Positions 8,768 through 17,654 of a stretch of DNA of 64,000 nucleotides are shown here, in pieces. The DNA comes from Candidatus Leptovillus affinis (lineage in GTDB: Bacteria > Chloroflexota > Anaerolineae > Promineifilales > Promineifilaceae). Below the pieces are notes generated by a model that searched no databases, was not told where the DNA came from, and saw nothing but the letters and a program-made list of their open reading frames with translations. The translations under genes were made by a program, and so were the position numbers. The DNA is taken from NCBI GenBank assembly GCA_016705235.1, contig JADIYP010000006.1, positions 1,240,001-1,304,000 of the forward strand, given 5' to 3'. Each line of letters begins with the position of its first letter. Within the stretch, counting starts at the first letter, position 1.

Positions 8768-11145
8768 ACCAATCACGCCTGCCGCAAGTAAACGGCCGTA
8801 TCTACCTCCCATCCCTCCACCACGCCGTCACCATCCGCCGCGACAAATGGGGCGTACCCCACATCGCCGCCGCCGACCGCCACGATTTATTCTTCGCCCA
8901 GGGTTTCGTCCATGCCCAGGACCGGCTGTGGCAGATGGAAGTCAACCGCCGCGCCGCCAACGGCACACTCTCCGCCCTGCTCGGCCCGATGACCCTGGAC
9001 ACCGACCGGCTGTCGCGGGCGCTGGGTTTTGCCCGGCTGGCCGAACAAAGCTGGCAGGCCCTGGACGAAACCACCCGCGCCGATGTGCTGGCCTACACCG
9101 CCGGCGTCAACGCCCAGCGGCAAACCTCGCCCCGCCTGCCGCTGGAGTTCGCCCTGCTGCGCCATCACCCCGCCCCCTGGCGGCCATTGGACACCATCGC
9201 CTACGGCCGTTTGCAAATGTGGGCGCTCACCAACGGCTCCATGGGCGAAATGGTCACGGCGCAGCTTACCGAAACGGTAGGCGCAGCCCTGGCCGCCGAA
9301 CTGCTGCCCGACCCGCCCCCCGAAAACCCCGTCACGCTGCCCCAGGGCATCGAGGTAAACTGGCGCGGCACGGCCGTTTCCCCCTTCATGGGCAAAGGCA
9401 GCGGCGATGGCGGCGGGCGCGGCAGCAACGCCTGGGTCATCAGCGGCGAACACACCACCACCGGCCAACCCATCCTGGCCAACGACATGCACCTGCCCGT
9501 CGGCACGCCATCCCTGTGGTATTTTGTCCATTTGTCCAGCGACGATGGCTGGCAGGTGGCCGGTTTCTCCCAGCCCGGCCTGCCCTACGTGCTGGTAGGC
9601 CGCAACGCCCACATCGCCTGGGGCGCCACCCTGGCCTACACCGACTGCGAAGACCTGTTCGTCGAGCAGTTCCACCCCGACGATCCCACCCGCTACCGCT
9701 TTGGCGCTGACTGGCGCGACGCCCAAATCATCCCCGAAACCATCGAGGTCCGCACGCAAAAGCCCCACACCCTCGCCGTTACCCTCACCCATCACGGCCC
9801 CATCCTGCCCTTCACCACCACCGCTTCCCCCCTGGCGCTCGCCTCCACCGCCCTGCGCGCTGAAGCGCCGCTGGATGGCTTTGCGCGGCTGAACCAGGCG
9901 CGCGATTGGGCGGAATTCAGCACGGCCGTTGCCCGCATCCACGCCCCCTCCCTCAACCTGCTCTACGCCGACGACCAGGGCAACATCGGCTACTGGGTGA
10001 CCGGGCGCGTGCCGGTGCGCGGGCAGGGCGACGGCCGTTCGCCCGCCCCCGGCCACAACCCCGCCTACGACTGGATCGGCGAAATCCCACCCGCCGACAT
10101 GCCCCACGCCCTCAATCCCGCCGCCGGCTTCATCGTCTCCGCCAACCACAAAATCGTCACCGAAGCCGATTACCCCCACTACCTCGGCCGCATCTGGCGC
10201 GATGGCTACCGCGCCCGCCGCCTCGAGCAGCTTATTCGCGGGGAGGGAAGTGGTAAGCAACCTGCCCGATGGGAATCAGACAAGAATCCGCGTTCATCCG
10301 CGTTCATCCGTGTCCCCATCTCCCCCGCCGACTGCCGCCGCTTCCAGATGGACGTGCTCTGCCTGCCCGGCCTGGAAGTGGCGGCGCGATTGGCCCATTT
10401 GCAGCCCCAGTCGCCCGACGCCGCCCTCGCCCTGGACCTACTGCGCGGTTGGGACGGCCGTTTACCTCCCCAATCCATCGGCGGCGCAGTCTACGAAGTG
10501 TTCCTGGTTCAACTGGCCCAGGCCATCTTGCAGCCTCGCCTCGGCCCGGACTTCATGCACCGCGTTCTGGGCTTAGGTCCGCACCCCATCCTCATCCCCG
10601 TCACCGAATTTCAGGGCTACTGGCCGGCCACGGCCGTGCGCCTGCTAACCAACCCCGCTTCCGGCTGGCTGCCCGCCGGACCAGCCCGCGACGCCCTGCT
10701 GGAAAATTGTCTGGCGCAGACCACGGCCGTTCTGCGCCAAACCCTCGGCCCCCAACCCCAGGATTGGCAGTGGGGCCGCCTGCATCAAATCACCTTCGCC
10801 CACGCCTTGGGGCGCGTGCCGCTGCTGGCCCGCCTCTTCAACCAGGGGCCGCGCGCCATCGGCGGCGACGCAACCACCATCGCCCAGGCCAGCTACCGCC
10901 CCGACGCCCCCTACGACAACAACGCCATTGGCGTCTCCTCTCGCCTCGTCGTCGCCTTCGGCGCAGCCGCCGCCGCATGGGCCATGCTCGCCCCCGGCCA
11001 ATCCGGCCAACCCGGCAGCCCCCACTACGGCGACCTCATCACCCCCTGGCTGTCCGGCGACTACTTGGAGATAGCCTGGACGGTGGAGGAGATAACGGCC
11101 GTTTCCCCCCACACCCTCACCCTCACCCCACCCCCGTCACACTGA
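8764..11145 (+). CDS. Penicillin acylase-family Ntn amidohydrolase
   Basis: 793 residues. N-terminal part VTIRRDKWGVPHI and DLFFAQGFVHAQDRLWQME are typical of penicillin amidase-family proteins. The N-terminal nucleophile is Ser221 in GRGSNAWVISG, where the precursor would be cut before Ser to free the beta chain. Later GRNAHIAWG and a TRYRFG region fit the beta chain. These enzymes hydrolyse amides such as acyl-homoserine lactones or beta-lactam side chains; the substrate here is unknown. No signal peptide is visible, unusual for the family. Residues about 497-519 carry an in-frame insert encoded by a CGTTCATC repeat (10284-10315). ATGA overlap with the M23 gene shows co-translation. Confidence 0.9.
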   Translation: MNQSRLPQVNGRIYLPSLHHAVTIRRDKWGVPHIAAADRHDLFFAQGFVHAQDRLWQMEVNRRAANGTLSALLGPMTLDTDRLSRALGFARLAEQSWQALDETTRADVLAYTAGVNAQRQTSPRLPLEFALLRHHPAPWRPLDTIAYGRLQMWALTNGSMGEMVTAQLTETVGAALAAELLPDPPPENPVTLPQGIEVNWRGTAVSPFMGKGSGDGGGRGSNAWVISGEHTTTGQPILANDMHLPVGTPSLWYFVHLSSDDGWQVAGFSQPGLPYVLVGRNAHIAWGATLAYTDCEDLFVEQFHPDDPTRYRFGADWRDAQIIPETIEVRTQKPHTLAVTLTHHGPILPFTTTASPLALASTALRAEAPLDGFARLNQARDWAEFSTAVARIHAPSLNLLYADDQGNIGYWVTGRVPVRGQGDGRSPAPGHNPAYDWIGEIPPADMPHALNPAAGFIVSANHKIVTEADYPHYLGRIWRDGYRARRLEQLIRGEGSGKQPARWESDKNPRSSAFIRVPISPADCRRFQMDVLCLPGLEVAARLAHLQPQSPDAALALDLLRGWDGRLPPQSIGGAVYEVFLVQLAQAILQPRLGPDFMHRVLGLGPHPILIPVTEFQGYWPATAVRLLTNPASGWLPAGPARDALLENCLAQTTAVLRQTLGPQPQDWQWGRLHQITFAHALGRVPLLARLFNQGPRAIGGDATTIAQASYRPDAPYDNNAIGVSSRLVVAFGAAAAAWAMLAPGQSGQPGSPHYGDLITPWLSGDYLEIAWTVEEITAVSPHTLTLTPPPSH
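10284..10315 (+). repeat. CGCGTTCATC repeat inserted in the amidase gene
   Basis: AATCCGCGTTCATC CGCGTTCATC CGTGTCC: an imperfect direct repeat of 10-11 bp inside the reading frame, coding SAFIRVPIS. It reads unlike the flanking high-GC coding sequence. Confidence 0.5.
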
Positions 11146-11275
11146 GCGCGCGAAGCATCCCCCCACGCCCTCCGTCATGCTGAGCGCGCGAAGCATCCCC
11201 CCACGCCCTCCGTCATGCTGAGCGCGCGAAGCATCCCCCCACGCCCTCCGTCATGCTGAGCGCGCGAAGCATCCC
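11130..11275. repeat. 38-bp tandem repeat, four copies
   Basis: GAGCGCGCGAAGCATC recurs at 11144, 11182, 11220 and 11258, exactly 38 bp apart, in units ending CCCCCCACGCCCTCCGTCATGCT. The first copy overlaps the amidase stop codon. Between here and 11770 no gene is supported. There is a second direct repeat of GCCGGTCTCGCCCTGCCTGGCC at about 11279 and 11372, and otherwise AT-richer leader sequence. Confidence 0.9.
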
Positions 11276-11770
11276 CCCGCCGGTCTCGCCCTGCCTGGCC
11301 GCCCACCCAATCCACCGTAGGGGCGGGACCGGCGGACATTATCTCCGCCCCTCCCCAACGCCCCATCTCCCGCCGGTCTCGCCCTGCCTGGCCGCCCCAT
11401 GCGCCAGAAGAGGGCGAGACGGCGCGATGAAAACACCCCTCGTTGCGGCCCGCGTAACGCCGCGCCATCCCGCCCCTACCACGACGCGCTTGTTAAAATT
11501 GTCTTGCCAACATACCCGGTTCTGGGGTATCCTTCCGGCGTGCTTATCATCGTCAACCGGGGAAGTTAGATGCCAATTCTAACCAACGCACCAGATAGAA
11601 AATTGAATACAAATGCTCGCAGACCAGTTGTTACTGGCTGATTGCCCGTTTGTGTTTGCTGGAAGGGGTAACGGCCGTATATGACTAATTGACTATAGTA
11701 ACGTGGTCTAACAATAAGTTAAAACAATCAAAGCAAAGCAGAAAAATTAGAATTGAGTAGAGGAGAAAAA

Positions 11771-13219
11771 ATGAAAAATAATCGTTCCCAATTAGTGTAC
11801 ATTTTTGTTGTTCTGTTATTAATCTTCACAACATTAGCTTGTGGAAGCAGCACTACACAGAAGATGGAGGAAGCTGCTGCGCCGCCTGTATTGGAAGAAG
11901 TTGAGGAAGTTGCAACCTCAGTTCAGCCAGATACTCAAAAAGAAAGTTCAGAAACAGTAGCGGTTGAGCCAACCCTTGTCCCTGAACCTACAGAAGCACC
12001 AACTTTAACTCCCGAACCCACTACTCCTCCGCCTACATCTACTCCAGAACCAGAGCCTATTTCTGTGATTGCTCAGGGGTTTGGACAGAATCGTCAGTCG
12101 ATCGGATATGCTTTCATTGTAGAAAATCCTAATGCCATGCTGGCATTTGAAGATTCACAGTACCAGATAGCTGCTATTGATGAATCGGGAGCAATAGTTG
12201 CTACAGATTCGGGATATATAACATTACTTCTTCCCGAACAAAAACTAGGCTTTGGAAATTCTCTATACGTCGAAGAAGGCATTACCGTATCCTCAATTGA
12301 GATTCAGTTAAATGCAGGTGATTCTCGATCTACTGATCCCATCGCTAATTTTACAGTGGAACAGGTAACTTATTTTGCCGACGATTTCTTTCCCAAAGTT
12401 TCTGGTGTAATACAAAGCCCATATAATCGTGATTTCGCAGATATTCGCGTATCAGCTGTACTTTACAATGAAAACGATGAGATTATCGGCGGGGGATTTA
12501 CGTTCGTTAATTTTATTTTAGCTAACAGTTCGACAGGAGTTGAAGTTTCGGTAGACAGTTCTGGAGAAGTTGCGCGAGTAGAACTTTATCCTGTTATTTC
12601 ATCGTTATCGTTGCTAAGCTCGGAAAATGAAATACCAGAAGGTGCAACAGGTATAAATCTTACCAAATATGGCTTTGGTCAAGACGGTGACGGTGTGGGT
12701 TTTGGGTTAATAGTCGAAAACCCCAACAATACTCATTCTATTGAGAACTCATCCTACCGGTTAACATTTTTTTCAGAAGACGGCACAGTCATAGGCACGG
12801 ACGAGGGCTATATAAATCTTTTGTTGCCAGAACAACAGTTGGGCATCGGCGGAGAAGTTTATGTCGCCGAAAATCAGGTTGTCAGCCAAATAGAGGCTCA
12901 GCTTAAAATTGGGGAGTTCGTTGAAGTAACAGAAGAACTACCACCTTTTTCTTCGGAAAACGTCGTTTTTAGTCCAGGCACTTTCTCGTCGAAAGTTAGC
13001 GGTTTTATCCTCAATCCCTATCCTCAAAATGCAACCTATCTTGACATATCGGCTCTTGCATTCGACGAAGATGGAGAAATAATTGGCGGAGGGTCAACGT
13101 TCCTGGATTTTGCAGCGGCTAACAATAAATCAGCGGTAGAGGTTTCGATTACATCAAGCGGTACACCTGCAACGGTGAGTTTGTATGCCACAACTTCAAG
13201 TTTGACGAAGTTTGAGTAG
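11771..13219 (+). CDS. Surface lipoprotein with two repeated beta domains
   Basis: 482 residues from ATG 11771, with AGAGGAGA upstream. An N-terminal hydrophobic stretch ends in LACGSS, a lipobox, so Cys is lipidated and the protein sits outside the membrane. Residues about 30-95 are Pro/Thr/Glu-rich. Two copies of one domain follow: GFGQNRQSIGYAFIVENPN..., then GFGQDGDGVGFGLIVENPN..., both containing YITLLLPEQ / YINLLLPEQ and ending with the same YPV/YAT strand. Base use is clearly AT-richer than all neighbours, and ACGGCCGT octamers are absent, which suggests recent transfer. The domain resembles FxLYD-like beta-sandwiches, but I do not recognise the family with certainty. Confidence 0.85.
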   Translation: MKNNRSQLVYIFVVLLLIFTTLACGSSTTQKMEEAAAPPVLEEVEEVATSVQPDTQKESSETVAVEPTLVPEPTEAPTLTPEPTTPPPTSTPEPEPISVIAQGFGQNRQSIGYAFIVENPNAMLAFEDSQYQIAAIDESGAIVATDSGYITLLLPEQKLGFGNSLYVEEGITVSSIEIQLNAGDSRSTDPIANFTVEQVTYFADDFFPKVSGVIQSPYNRDFADIRVSAVLYNENDEIIGGGFTFVNFILANSSTGVEVSVDSSGEVARVELYPVISSLSLLSSENEIPEGATGINLTKYGFGQDGDGVGFGLIVENPNNTHSIENSSYRLTFFSEDGTVIGTDEGYINLLLPEQQLGIGGEVYVAENQVVSQIEAQLKIGEFVEVTEELPPFSSENVVFSPGTFSSKVSGFILNPYPQNATYLDISALAFDEDGEIIGGGSTFLDFAAANNKSAVEVSITSSGTPATVSLYATTSSLTKFE

Positions 13220-13303
13220 ATGTTTCACCTTTGGCTGCGGTCGGCCTTCCAGACGGGCCACAAAGAGTTTGCCACATAGCCAACACTAAAATCCGTTCCA
13301 CCC

Positions 13304-13337
13304 AGACCTGACAGGTTTTCCCAAACCTGTCAGGTCT
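13304..13337. terminator. AGACCTGACAGG inverted repeat
   Basis: AGACCTGACAGGTTT / AAACCTGTCAGGTCT stem 85 bp after the lipoprotein stop. The same palindrome is at 60461-60493. Confidence 0.55.
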
Positions 13338-13434
13338 CAGTCCGGTCACAACCCATTCAGTCGTCAACGCTTTTCCGGCCAGGAAAAGCATAAAAATCAT
13401 CGTTCAAAAAAACAAAAAAAGGAGAACGCAAACC

Positions 13435-14091
13435 ATGTCCGTAGTAGATGCCAGCCTGTCCGAATTCTTCACCAACGCAACCACCATCATCACCAACGCC
13501 CAGCAGCAGCCCGAAATCGCCGTCGCCCTGGACGCCTTCGGCTACGACGCCGCCGCCCTCCAGGAAGGCCAAACCCTCCTCACCGCCGCCCGCAGCCTCT
13601 ACGACACCCAAATCAAAGAATATGGCGAACAGCACGGCGCTACCCAGGCCTTCGAAACCGCCTGCCAGCAAGCCGACAAAACCTACGCCGCCCACCGCAA
13701 ACTGGCCAAAGTCACCTTCAAAAACGACGCCCAGCGCCAGACCGACCTGCGCCTCAACGAGCGTAAATCCCAGGTCTATGCCCTCTGGCACGAACAGGCC
13801 CGCCACTTCTACACCGCCCTCCTCGCCGACCCCGCCGCCCAAACCCAACTCACCCGCTACAAAATCACCCCCGAAGCCCTGCAAGCCGCCCTCGCCCTGG
13901 TCGATCAGGCCGAAACCCTCAAAACCGCTCAGGAAAAAGAAAAAGGCGAAGCCCAAAACGCCACCGTTCAGCGCGACGCCGCCCTCCTGGCCCTCGACGA
14001 CTGGCTCGCCGACTTCAAAGTCGTCGCCCGCCTCGCCCTGGCCGACACCCCCCAACTCCTTGAATCCCTCAAACTAGGCGCCATCCCCTAA
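13435..14091 (+). CDS. Helical protein of unknown function
   Basis: 218 residues, start backed by AAAGGAGAACG upstream of the ATG. No signal peptide or membrane segment. The sequence is nearly all helix-forming with heptad-like spacing, with Ala-, Gln- and Lys-rich stretches and a central LNERKSQVYALWHEQARHFY. I do not recognise the family. It stands alone between two repeat-bearing spacers, so context gives no role. It could be a helical-bundle stress or structural protein, but that is only a guess. Confidence 0.8.
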   Translation: MSVVDASLSEFFTNATTIITNAQQQPEIAVALDAFGYDAAALQEGQTLLTAARSLYDTQIKEYGEQHGATQAFETACQQADKTYAAHRKLAKVTFKNDAQRQTDLRLNERKSQVYALWHEQARHFYTALLADPAAQTQLTRYKITPEALQAALALVDQAETLKTAQEKEKGEAQNATVQRDAALLALDDWLADFKVVARLALADTPQLLESLKLGAIP

Positions 14092-14101
14092 CCCCCCGCC
14101 C

Positions 14102-14135
14102 AGATTGGTCCAATCTAAGAAGATTGGACCAATCT
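14102..14135. terminator. AGATTGGTCCAATCT paired palindromes
   Basis: AGATTGGTCCAATCT, a 4-bp spacer, then AGATTGGACCAATCT. Each arm is itself nearly palindromic. Related copies at 26838-26870 and 29733-29765, all shortly after stop codons. Confidence 0.55.
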
Positions 14136-14141
14136 CACCCC

Positions 14142-14345
14142 ACCCACAACCTCCGTTTAACACCCCACAACCCCCGTTTAACACCCCACAACCCCCGTTT
14201 AACACCCCACAACCTCCGTTTAACACCCCACAACCTCCGTTTAACATCCCACAACGGCCGTTTAACATCCCACAACGGCCGTTTAACACCCCACAACCTC
14301 CGTTTAATCCTCCACAACCTCCGTTTAATCCTCCACAACCTCCGG
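14142..14345. repeat. 21-bp tandem array, reverse orientation of the 881-1110 array
   Basis: CGTTTAA occurs at 14154, 14175, 14196, 14217, 14238, 14259, 14280, 14301 and 14322, exactly 21 bp apart. The unit is CCTCCGTTTAACACCCCACAA, the reverse complement of the first array. Two units carry ACGGCCGT in place of ACCTCCGT. Confidence 0.95.
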
Positions 14346-14365
14346 GAGTTCACGCGCCCAACCCG

Positions 14366-14394
14366 TTGGTCCATCACCCCAACCCCTGTATAAT
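14366..14394 (+). promoter_or_regulatory. Promoter of the HAD phosphatase gene
   Basis: TTGGTC, 17 bp, TATAAT (14389-14394). Part of a module repeated almost exactly before the kinase gene at 15647-15675. Confidence 0.65.
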
Positions 14395-14417
14395 CAAGAC
14401 CAACCCAAACAATCAAC

Positions 14418-14484
14418 TCACGCATCACGCATCACGCATCACGCATCACGCATCACGCATCACGCATCACGCATCACGCATCAC
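14418..14484. repeat. 7-bp tandem array (TCACGCA) in a 5' leader
   Basis: About nine perfect heptamers between the TATAAT box and the RBS of the HAD gene, so they would be part of its mRNA leader. Confidence 0.9.
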
Positions 14485-14512
14485 AAAACCTGCAACACCC
14501 AAAGGAGCAACC

Positions 14513-15463
14513 ATGCCCGACCCCTCAACCTCCGCCGCTGATCCGCTGCCCTCCTGGAACGATGGCCCCGCCAAACAGGAGATCCTCGCGTTCATCGCCA
14601 GAGTAACCCACGAAGGATCGCCCGACTTCTTGCCACTGGCCGAACGCATTGCCGTCTACGACAACGACGGCACGCTCTGGCCAGAAAACCCCATGCCCTT
14701 TCAGGCAGCTTTTGCCATCGACGAACTAAAGCGCCACATCCACACAGAACCCCATCTCGCCTCAGAACCCATGGTGCAGGCCGCCCTGGCCGGCGACCTG
14801 GGAAAACTCCTGCAAGGCGAACACTTCGATGGCCTGATGCAGGTCCTGGCGCTCACCCACGCCGGGATGACCATCGACGCGTTTCGTGACGCCGTGGAGA
14901 CCTGGCTCGCGTCGGCCAAACATCCGCGATATGCACGGCCGTATCACCAACTCACCTACCAACCCATGCAAGAACTCCTGCGCCATCTCCAGGCAAATGG
15001 CTTCAAAAACTTCATCGTTTCCGGCGGCGGCGCAGACTTCATGCGCGTCTGGGTGGAGCGCGTTTACGGCATCCCCCCCGAACAGGTTGTCGGCTCGACA
15101 GCGCGGACCACATTCGAGCTGCGCGACAGCGGCCCGGTGCTGACAAAAACAGTCGACCACCTATTCGTAAACGACAACGAAGGCAAACCCGTCGGCATTC
15201 ATCAGTTCATCGGCCGGCGACCGACAGTATGTTGTGGCAACAGCGACGGCGACCACGCGATGTTGCAATACACCACCATCAACAACCCGCGCCCCAGTTT
15301 CGGCCTCATCGTCCACCATACCGACAGCGAACGCGAATATGCCTACGACGCCAAAACAAAGAGCACCGGCAAACTCGTCGAAGCCCTGAAGGAAGCCCCC
15401 AGGCGTGGCTGGCTCATTGTGGACATGAAGCAGGACTGGAAGGTCGTCTTCCAGCCTGAATAG
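14513..15463 (+). CDS. HAD-superfamily phosphatase
   Basis: 316 residues; AAAGGAG lies 6 nt before the ATG at 14513. HAD motifs in order: AVYDNDGTLW (motif I, with nucleophile Asp and acid/base Asp), FIVSGGGADF (motif II, Ser), a Lys-containing KTVDHLF segment, and GNSDGDHAML (motif III/IV Asp pair). The large insert between motifs I and II acts as a cap, as in phosphoserine-phosphatase-like proteins. It should hydrolyse a phosphomonoester of unknown identity, in the cytoplasm. Its promoter, leader and first codons (MPDPST) copy those of the kinase gene downstream (MSDPST). Confidence 0.88.
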   Translation: MPDPSTSAADPLPSWNDGPAKQEILAFIARVTHEGSPDFLPLAERIAVYDNDGTLWPENPMPFQAAFAIDELKRHIHTEPHLASEPMVQAALAGDLGKLLQGEHFDGLMQVLALTHAGMTIDAFRDAVETWLASAKHPRYARPYHQLTYQPMQELLRHLQANGFKNFIVSGGGADFMRVWVERVYGIPPEQVVGSTARTTFELRDSGPVLTKTVDHLFVNDNEGKPVGIHQFIGRRPTVCCGNSDGDHAMLQYTTINNPRPSFGLIVHHTDSEREYAYDAKTKSTGKLVEALKEAPRRGWLIVDMKQDWKVVFQPE

Positions 15464-15646
15464 CGGGCACTGGTAGAAGAGCGTCGTTGGTTCCCTCTAG
15501 TTGGGGCGGTATTTTTGCTGTTTAACTGTCACCCGCCCTGCAATCTCACCCCCCCAACTTCCCGGAGGTTCCCAACCTCCGGGAAATCCACGCCCTGCAA
15601 ACTAATTTACTGCCAATCCCCCCAAACTATGGCATCCTTCAACCCG

Positions 15647-15675
15647 TTGGTCCATCACCCCAACCTCTGTATAAT
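15647..15675 (+). promoter_or_regulatory. Promoter of the Ser/Thr kinase gene (copy of the HAD promoter)
   Basis: TTGGTC, 17 bp, TATAAT (15670-15675), in the same context as 14366-14394. The remaining part of 15464-15786 holds no gene. Confidence 0.65.
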
Positions 15676-15698
15676 CAAGACCAACCCAATCAATCAAG

Positions 15699-15771
15699 TC
15701 ACGCATCACGCATCACGCATCACGCATCACGCATCACGCATCACGCATCACGCATCACGCATCACGCATCA
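15699..15771. repeat. 7-bp tandem array in the kinase leader
   Basis: About ten TCACGCA units between promoter and RBS (CCCAAAGGAG). Same layout as in the HAD leader. Confidence 0.9.
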
Positions 15772-15786
15772 CCCAAAGGAGAAACC

Positions 15787-17532
15787 ATGTCAGACCCGTC
15801 AACCTGGAGCGGCCGCACCCTGGGCGGTAGGTATCAAATCGAAGAACGCCTGGGCGTCGGCGGCATGGCCACCGTCTACAAAGCCACCGACCCCAACCTC
15901 AAACGCGTCGTCGCCGTCAAACTCATCCACCCCCACCTGGCCACCGACCCCCAATTCGTGCGCCGCTTCGAAGAAGAAGCCACGGCCGTTGCCCAACTAC
16001 GCCACCCCAACATCGTCCAGGTTTTTGATTATGCCGCCGACGGCGAAACCTACTACATCGTCTTCGAATTTGTGCCCGGCGAAACCCTCCAAGACCGCCT
16101 CCGCCGCCTCAACGAAACCAACCGCAACCTGAGCTACGACGAAATCGGCAAAATCGCCGCCAGCATGGCCGACGCCCTCGCCTACGCCCACGGCCGTGGC
16201 CTCGTCCACCGCGACATCAAACCGGCCAACATCATGCTCAACGTCTACGGCGACGCCATCCTCACCGACTTCGGCATCGTCAAAATAGCCGGCGGCACCG
16301 CCTTCACCGTCACCGGCGCGACGGTCGGCACCGCCCAATACATGTCGCCGGAGCAAATCAAGGGCGAGCAGCTAGACGGCCGTACCGACCTCTACTCCCT
16401 GGGCGTGACCTTATTTGAAATGGTCGGCGGGCGACGGCCGTTCGAGTCCGAATCGGCCATGACCCTCATGATGATGCACGTCAACGACCCCGTGCCCGAC
16501 CTGCGCCAGATTCGCCCCGACGTGCCGCCGGGACTAACGGCCGTCATCGAAAAAGCCCTGGCCAAAGACCGCAGCCAGCGCTACCAATCGGCCGCCGACA
16601 TGCTCGCCGCCCTCCAACGCTTCAAAGACGCGCCCACCGCCCCGCCCATCGCCGCCACCGTCATCGAAGAGCCAGCCATGTTCGCCGGAGCCACCGTCAT
16701 CGAAACGCCCACCAAAGCCGAAGGAGCCACCGTCTTAGAATCCATGCCGGCCCCGGTCCGTGAAAAACCGGCTGCCGCCGTTCCGCCCGCCTACCAACCG
16801 GTCCGCACCGGCATGGGGGCCGCCCAGCCGCTCACGCCGCCCGCCGCCACCAACAAAAATCGTACGCCGCTCTATTTGGGACTGGGCGCGCTGGCCCTAT
16901 TTCTGATCGTGGCCGCCATCGTCTTTGGCATGTCGCAACTGCGCGGCGGCGGCGATGGCGGCGATGGCACGCCCACGCCCACGGCCGTTGCCCAGGCATC
17001 GCCCACATCCCCGCCCCCGGCTACCGAAATCGCCGCCGTCGCGCCGACCATCCTGCTCACCGCCACCCCCACAGAAGCGGCCACCGAAACGGCCGTGCCG
17101 CCCACCGCCACCATCCCCAAACCCACCGCTACCAAAGCGCCCCCCACCCCCACCGATGTGCCGCCTACCGATGTGCCGCCCACGGCCGTGCCCCCCACGA
17201 CCGTGGCTCCCACGGCCACCAGCGCCGCCCTCTCTGTGCGCATCACCGGCATCACCCTGGACGCCACCAACCACTATGTCGTCGCCTACGAAACCAGCGG
17301 CTACACCGAAACCCTGCCCGGCATGCACATCCACTTTTTCTTTAACACAGTCTCCGAAGCCAACGCCGGTATGCCCGGCAGCGGCCCCTGGATTTTATAC
17401 GGCGGGCCGCGCCCCTTCACCCAATACACCGCCAACGACCGCCCCGCCGCCGCCACGCAAATGTGCGCCCTGGTAGCCAACGCCGACCACTCCATCCAGC
17501 CCGGCAGCGGCAACTGCTACCCCCTGCCCTGA
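15787..17532 (+). CDS. Transmembrane Ser/Thr protein kinase
   Basis: 581 residues. Hanks-type kinase domain at residues 15-275: Gly loop GVGGMATVYKA, Lys45, HRDIKPANIM with catalytic Asp143, DFG at 161-163, and SPEQ in the activation loop, all intact. A juxtamembrane stretch follows. One membrane segment is at about 360-382 (LGLGALALFLIVAAIVFGM), then a Thr/Pro-rich stalk (repeated VPPT), then an outer C-terminal domain of about 100 residues with two Cys. No PASTA repeats. It probably senses an external ligand or state and phosphorylates cytoplasmic targets. The HAD phosphatase just upstream shares its expression signals, although it is not a PP2C. Confidence 0.95.
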   Translation: MSDPSTWSGRTLGGRYQIEERLGVGGMATVYKATDPNLKRVVAVKLIHPHLATDPQFVRRFEEEATAVAQLRHPNIVQVFDYAADGETYYIVFEFVPGETLQDRLRRLNETNRNLSYDEIGKIAASMADALAYAHGRGLVHRDIKPANIMLNVYGDAILTDFGIVKIAGGTAFTVTGATVGTAQYMSPEQIKGEQLDGRTDLYSLGVTLFEMVGGRRPFESESAMTLMMMHVNDPVPDLRQIRPDVPPGLTAVIEKALAKDRSQRYQSAADMLAALQRFKDAPTAPPIAATVIEEPAMFAGATVIETPTKAEGATVLESMPAPVREKPAAAVPPAYQPVRTGMGAAQPLTPPAATNKNRTPLYLGLGALALFLIVAAIVFGMSQLRGGGDGGDGTPTPTAVAQASPTSPPPATEIAAVAPTILLTATPTEAATETAVPPTATIPKPTATKAPPTPTDVPPTDVPPTAVPPTTVAPTATSAALSVRITGITLDATNHYVVAYETSGYTETLPGMHIHFFFNTVSEANAGMPGSGPWILYGGPRPFTQYTANDRPAAATQMCALVANADHSIQPGSGNCYPLP

Positions 17533-17600
17533 CCCGAAGGGTTTTAAAAACCCTTCGGGTCTTAGAAACCCTTCGGGTCTTAGAAAACCTTCGGGTCTTA
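17532..17600. terminator. CCCGAAGGGTTTTAAAAACCCTTCGGG terminator plus half copies
   Basis: Perfect inverted repeat right after the kinase stop, then two further CTTCGGGTCTTAG half copies. The same hairpin closes the HMG-CoA reductase gene (39593-39623), and a variant closes smc (51206-51244). Confidence 0.75.
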
Positions 17601-17610
17601 CCGCAGTTCT

Positions 17611-17620
17611 GTGCTAAAAT
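17611..17620 (+). promoter_or_regulatory. Extended -10 (TGCTAAAAT)
   Basis: GTGCTAAAAT, the same string as ahead of trmFO (31191-31200). Start of transcription would be near 17627, ahead of a GAAGAAGGA RBS-like stretch. Confidence 0.5.
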
Positions 17621-17654
17621 CCCGCGCATCTTGGAAGAAGGACGGCCGTAATCT

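Noticed and set aside
8887..10260. Long minus-strand frame opposite the amidase
   Set aside because: Shadow of the penicillin-acylase gene, Gly-rich, with no family motif.
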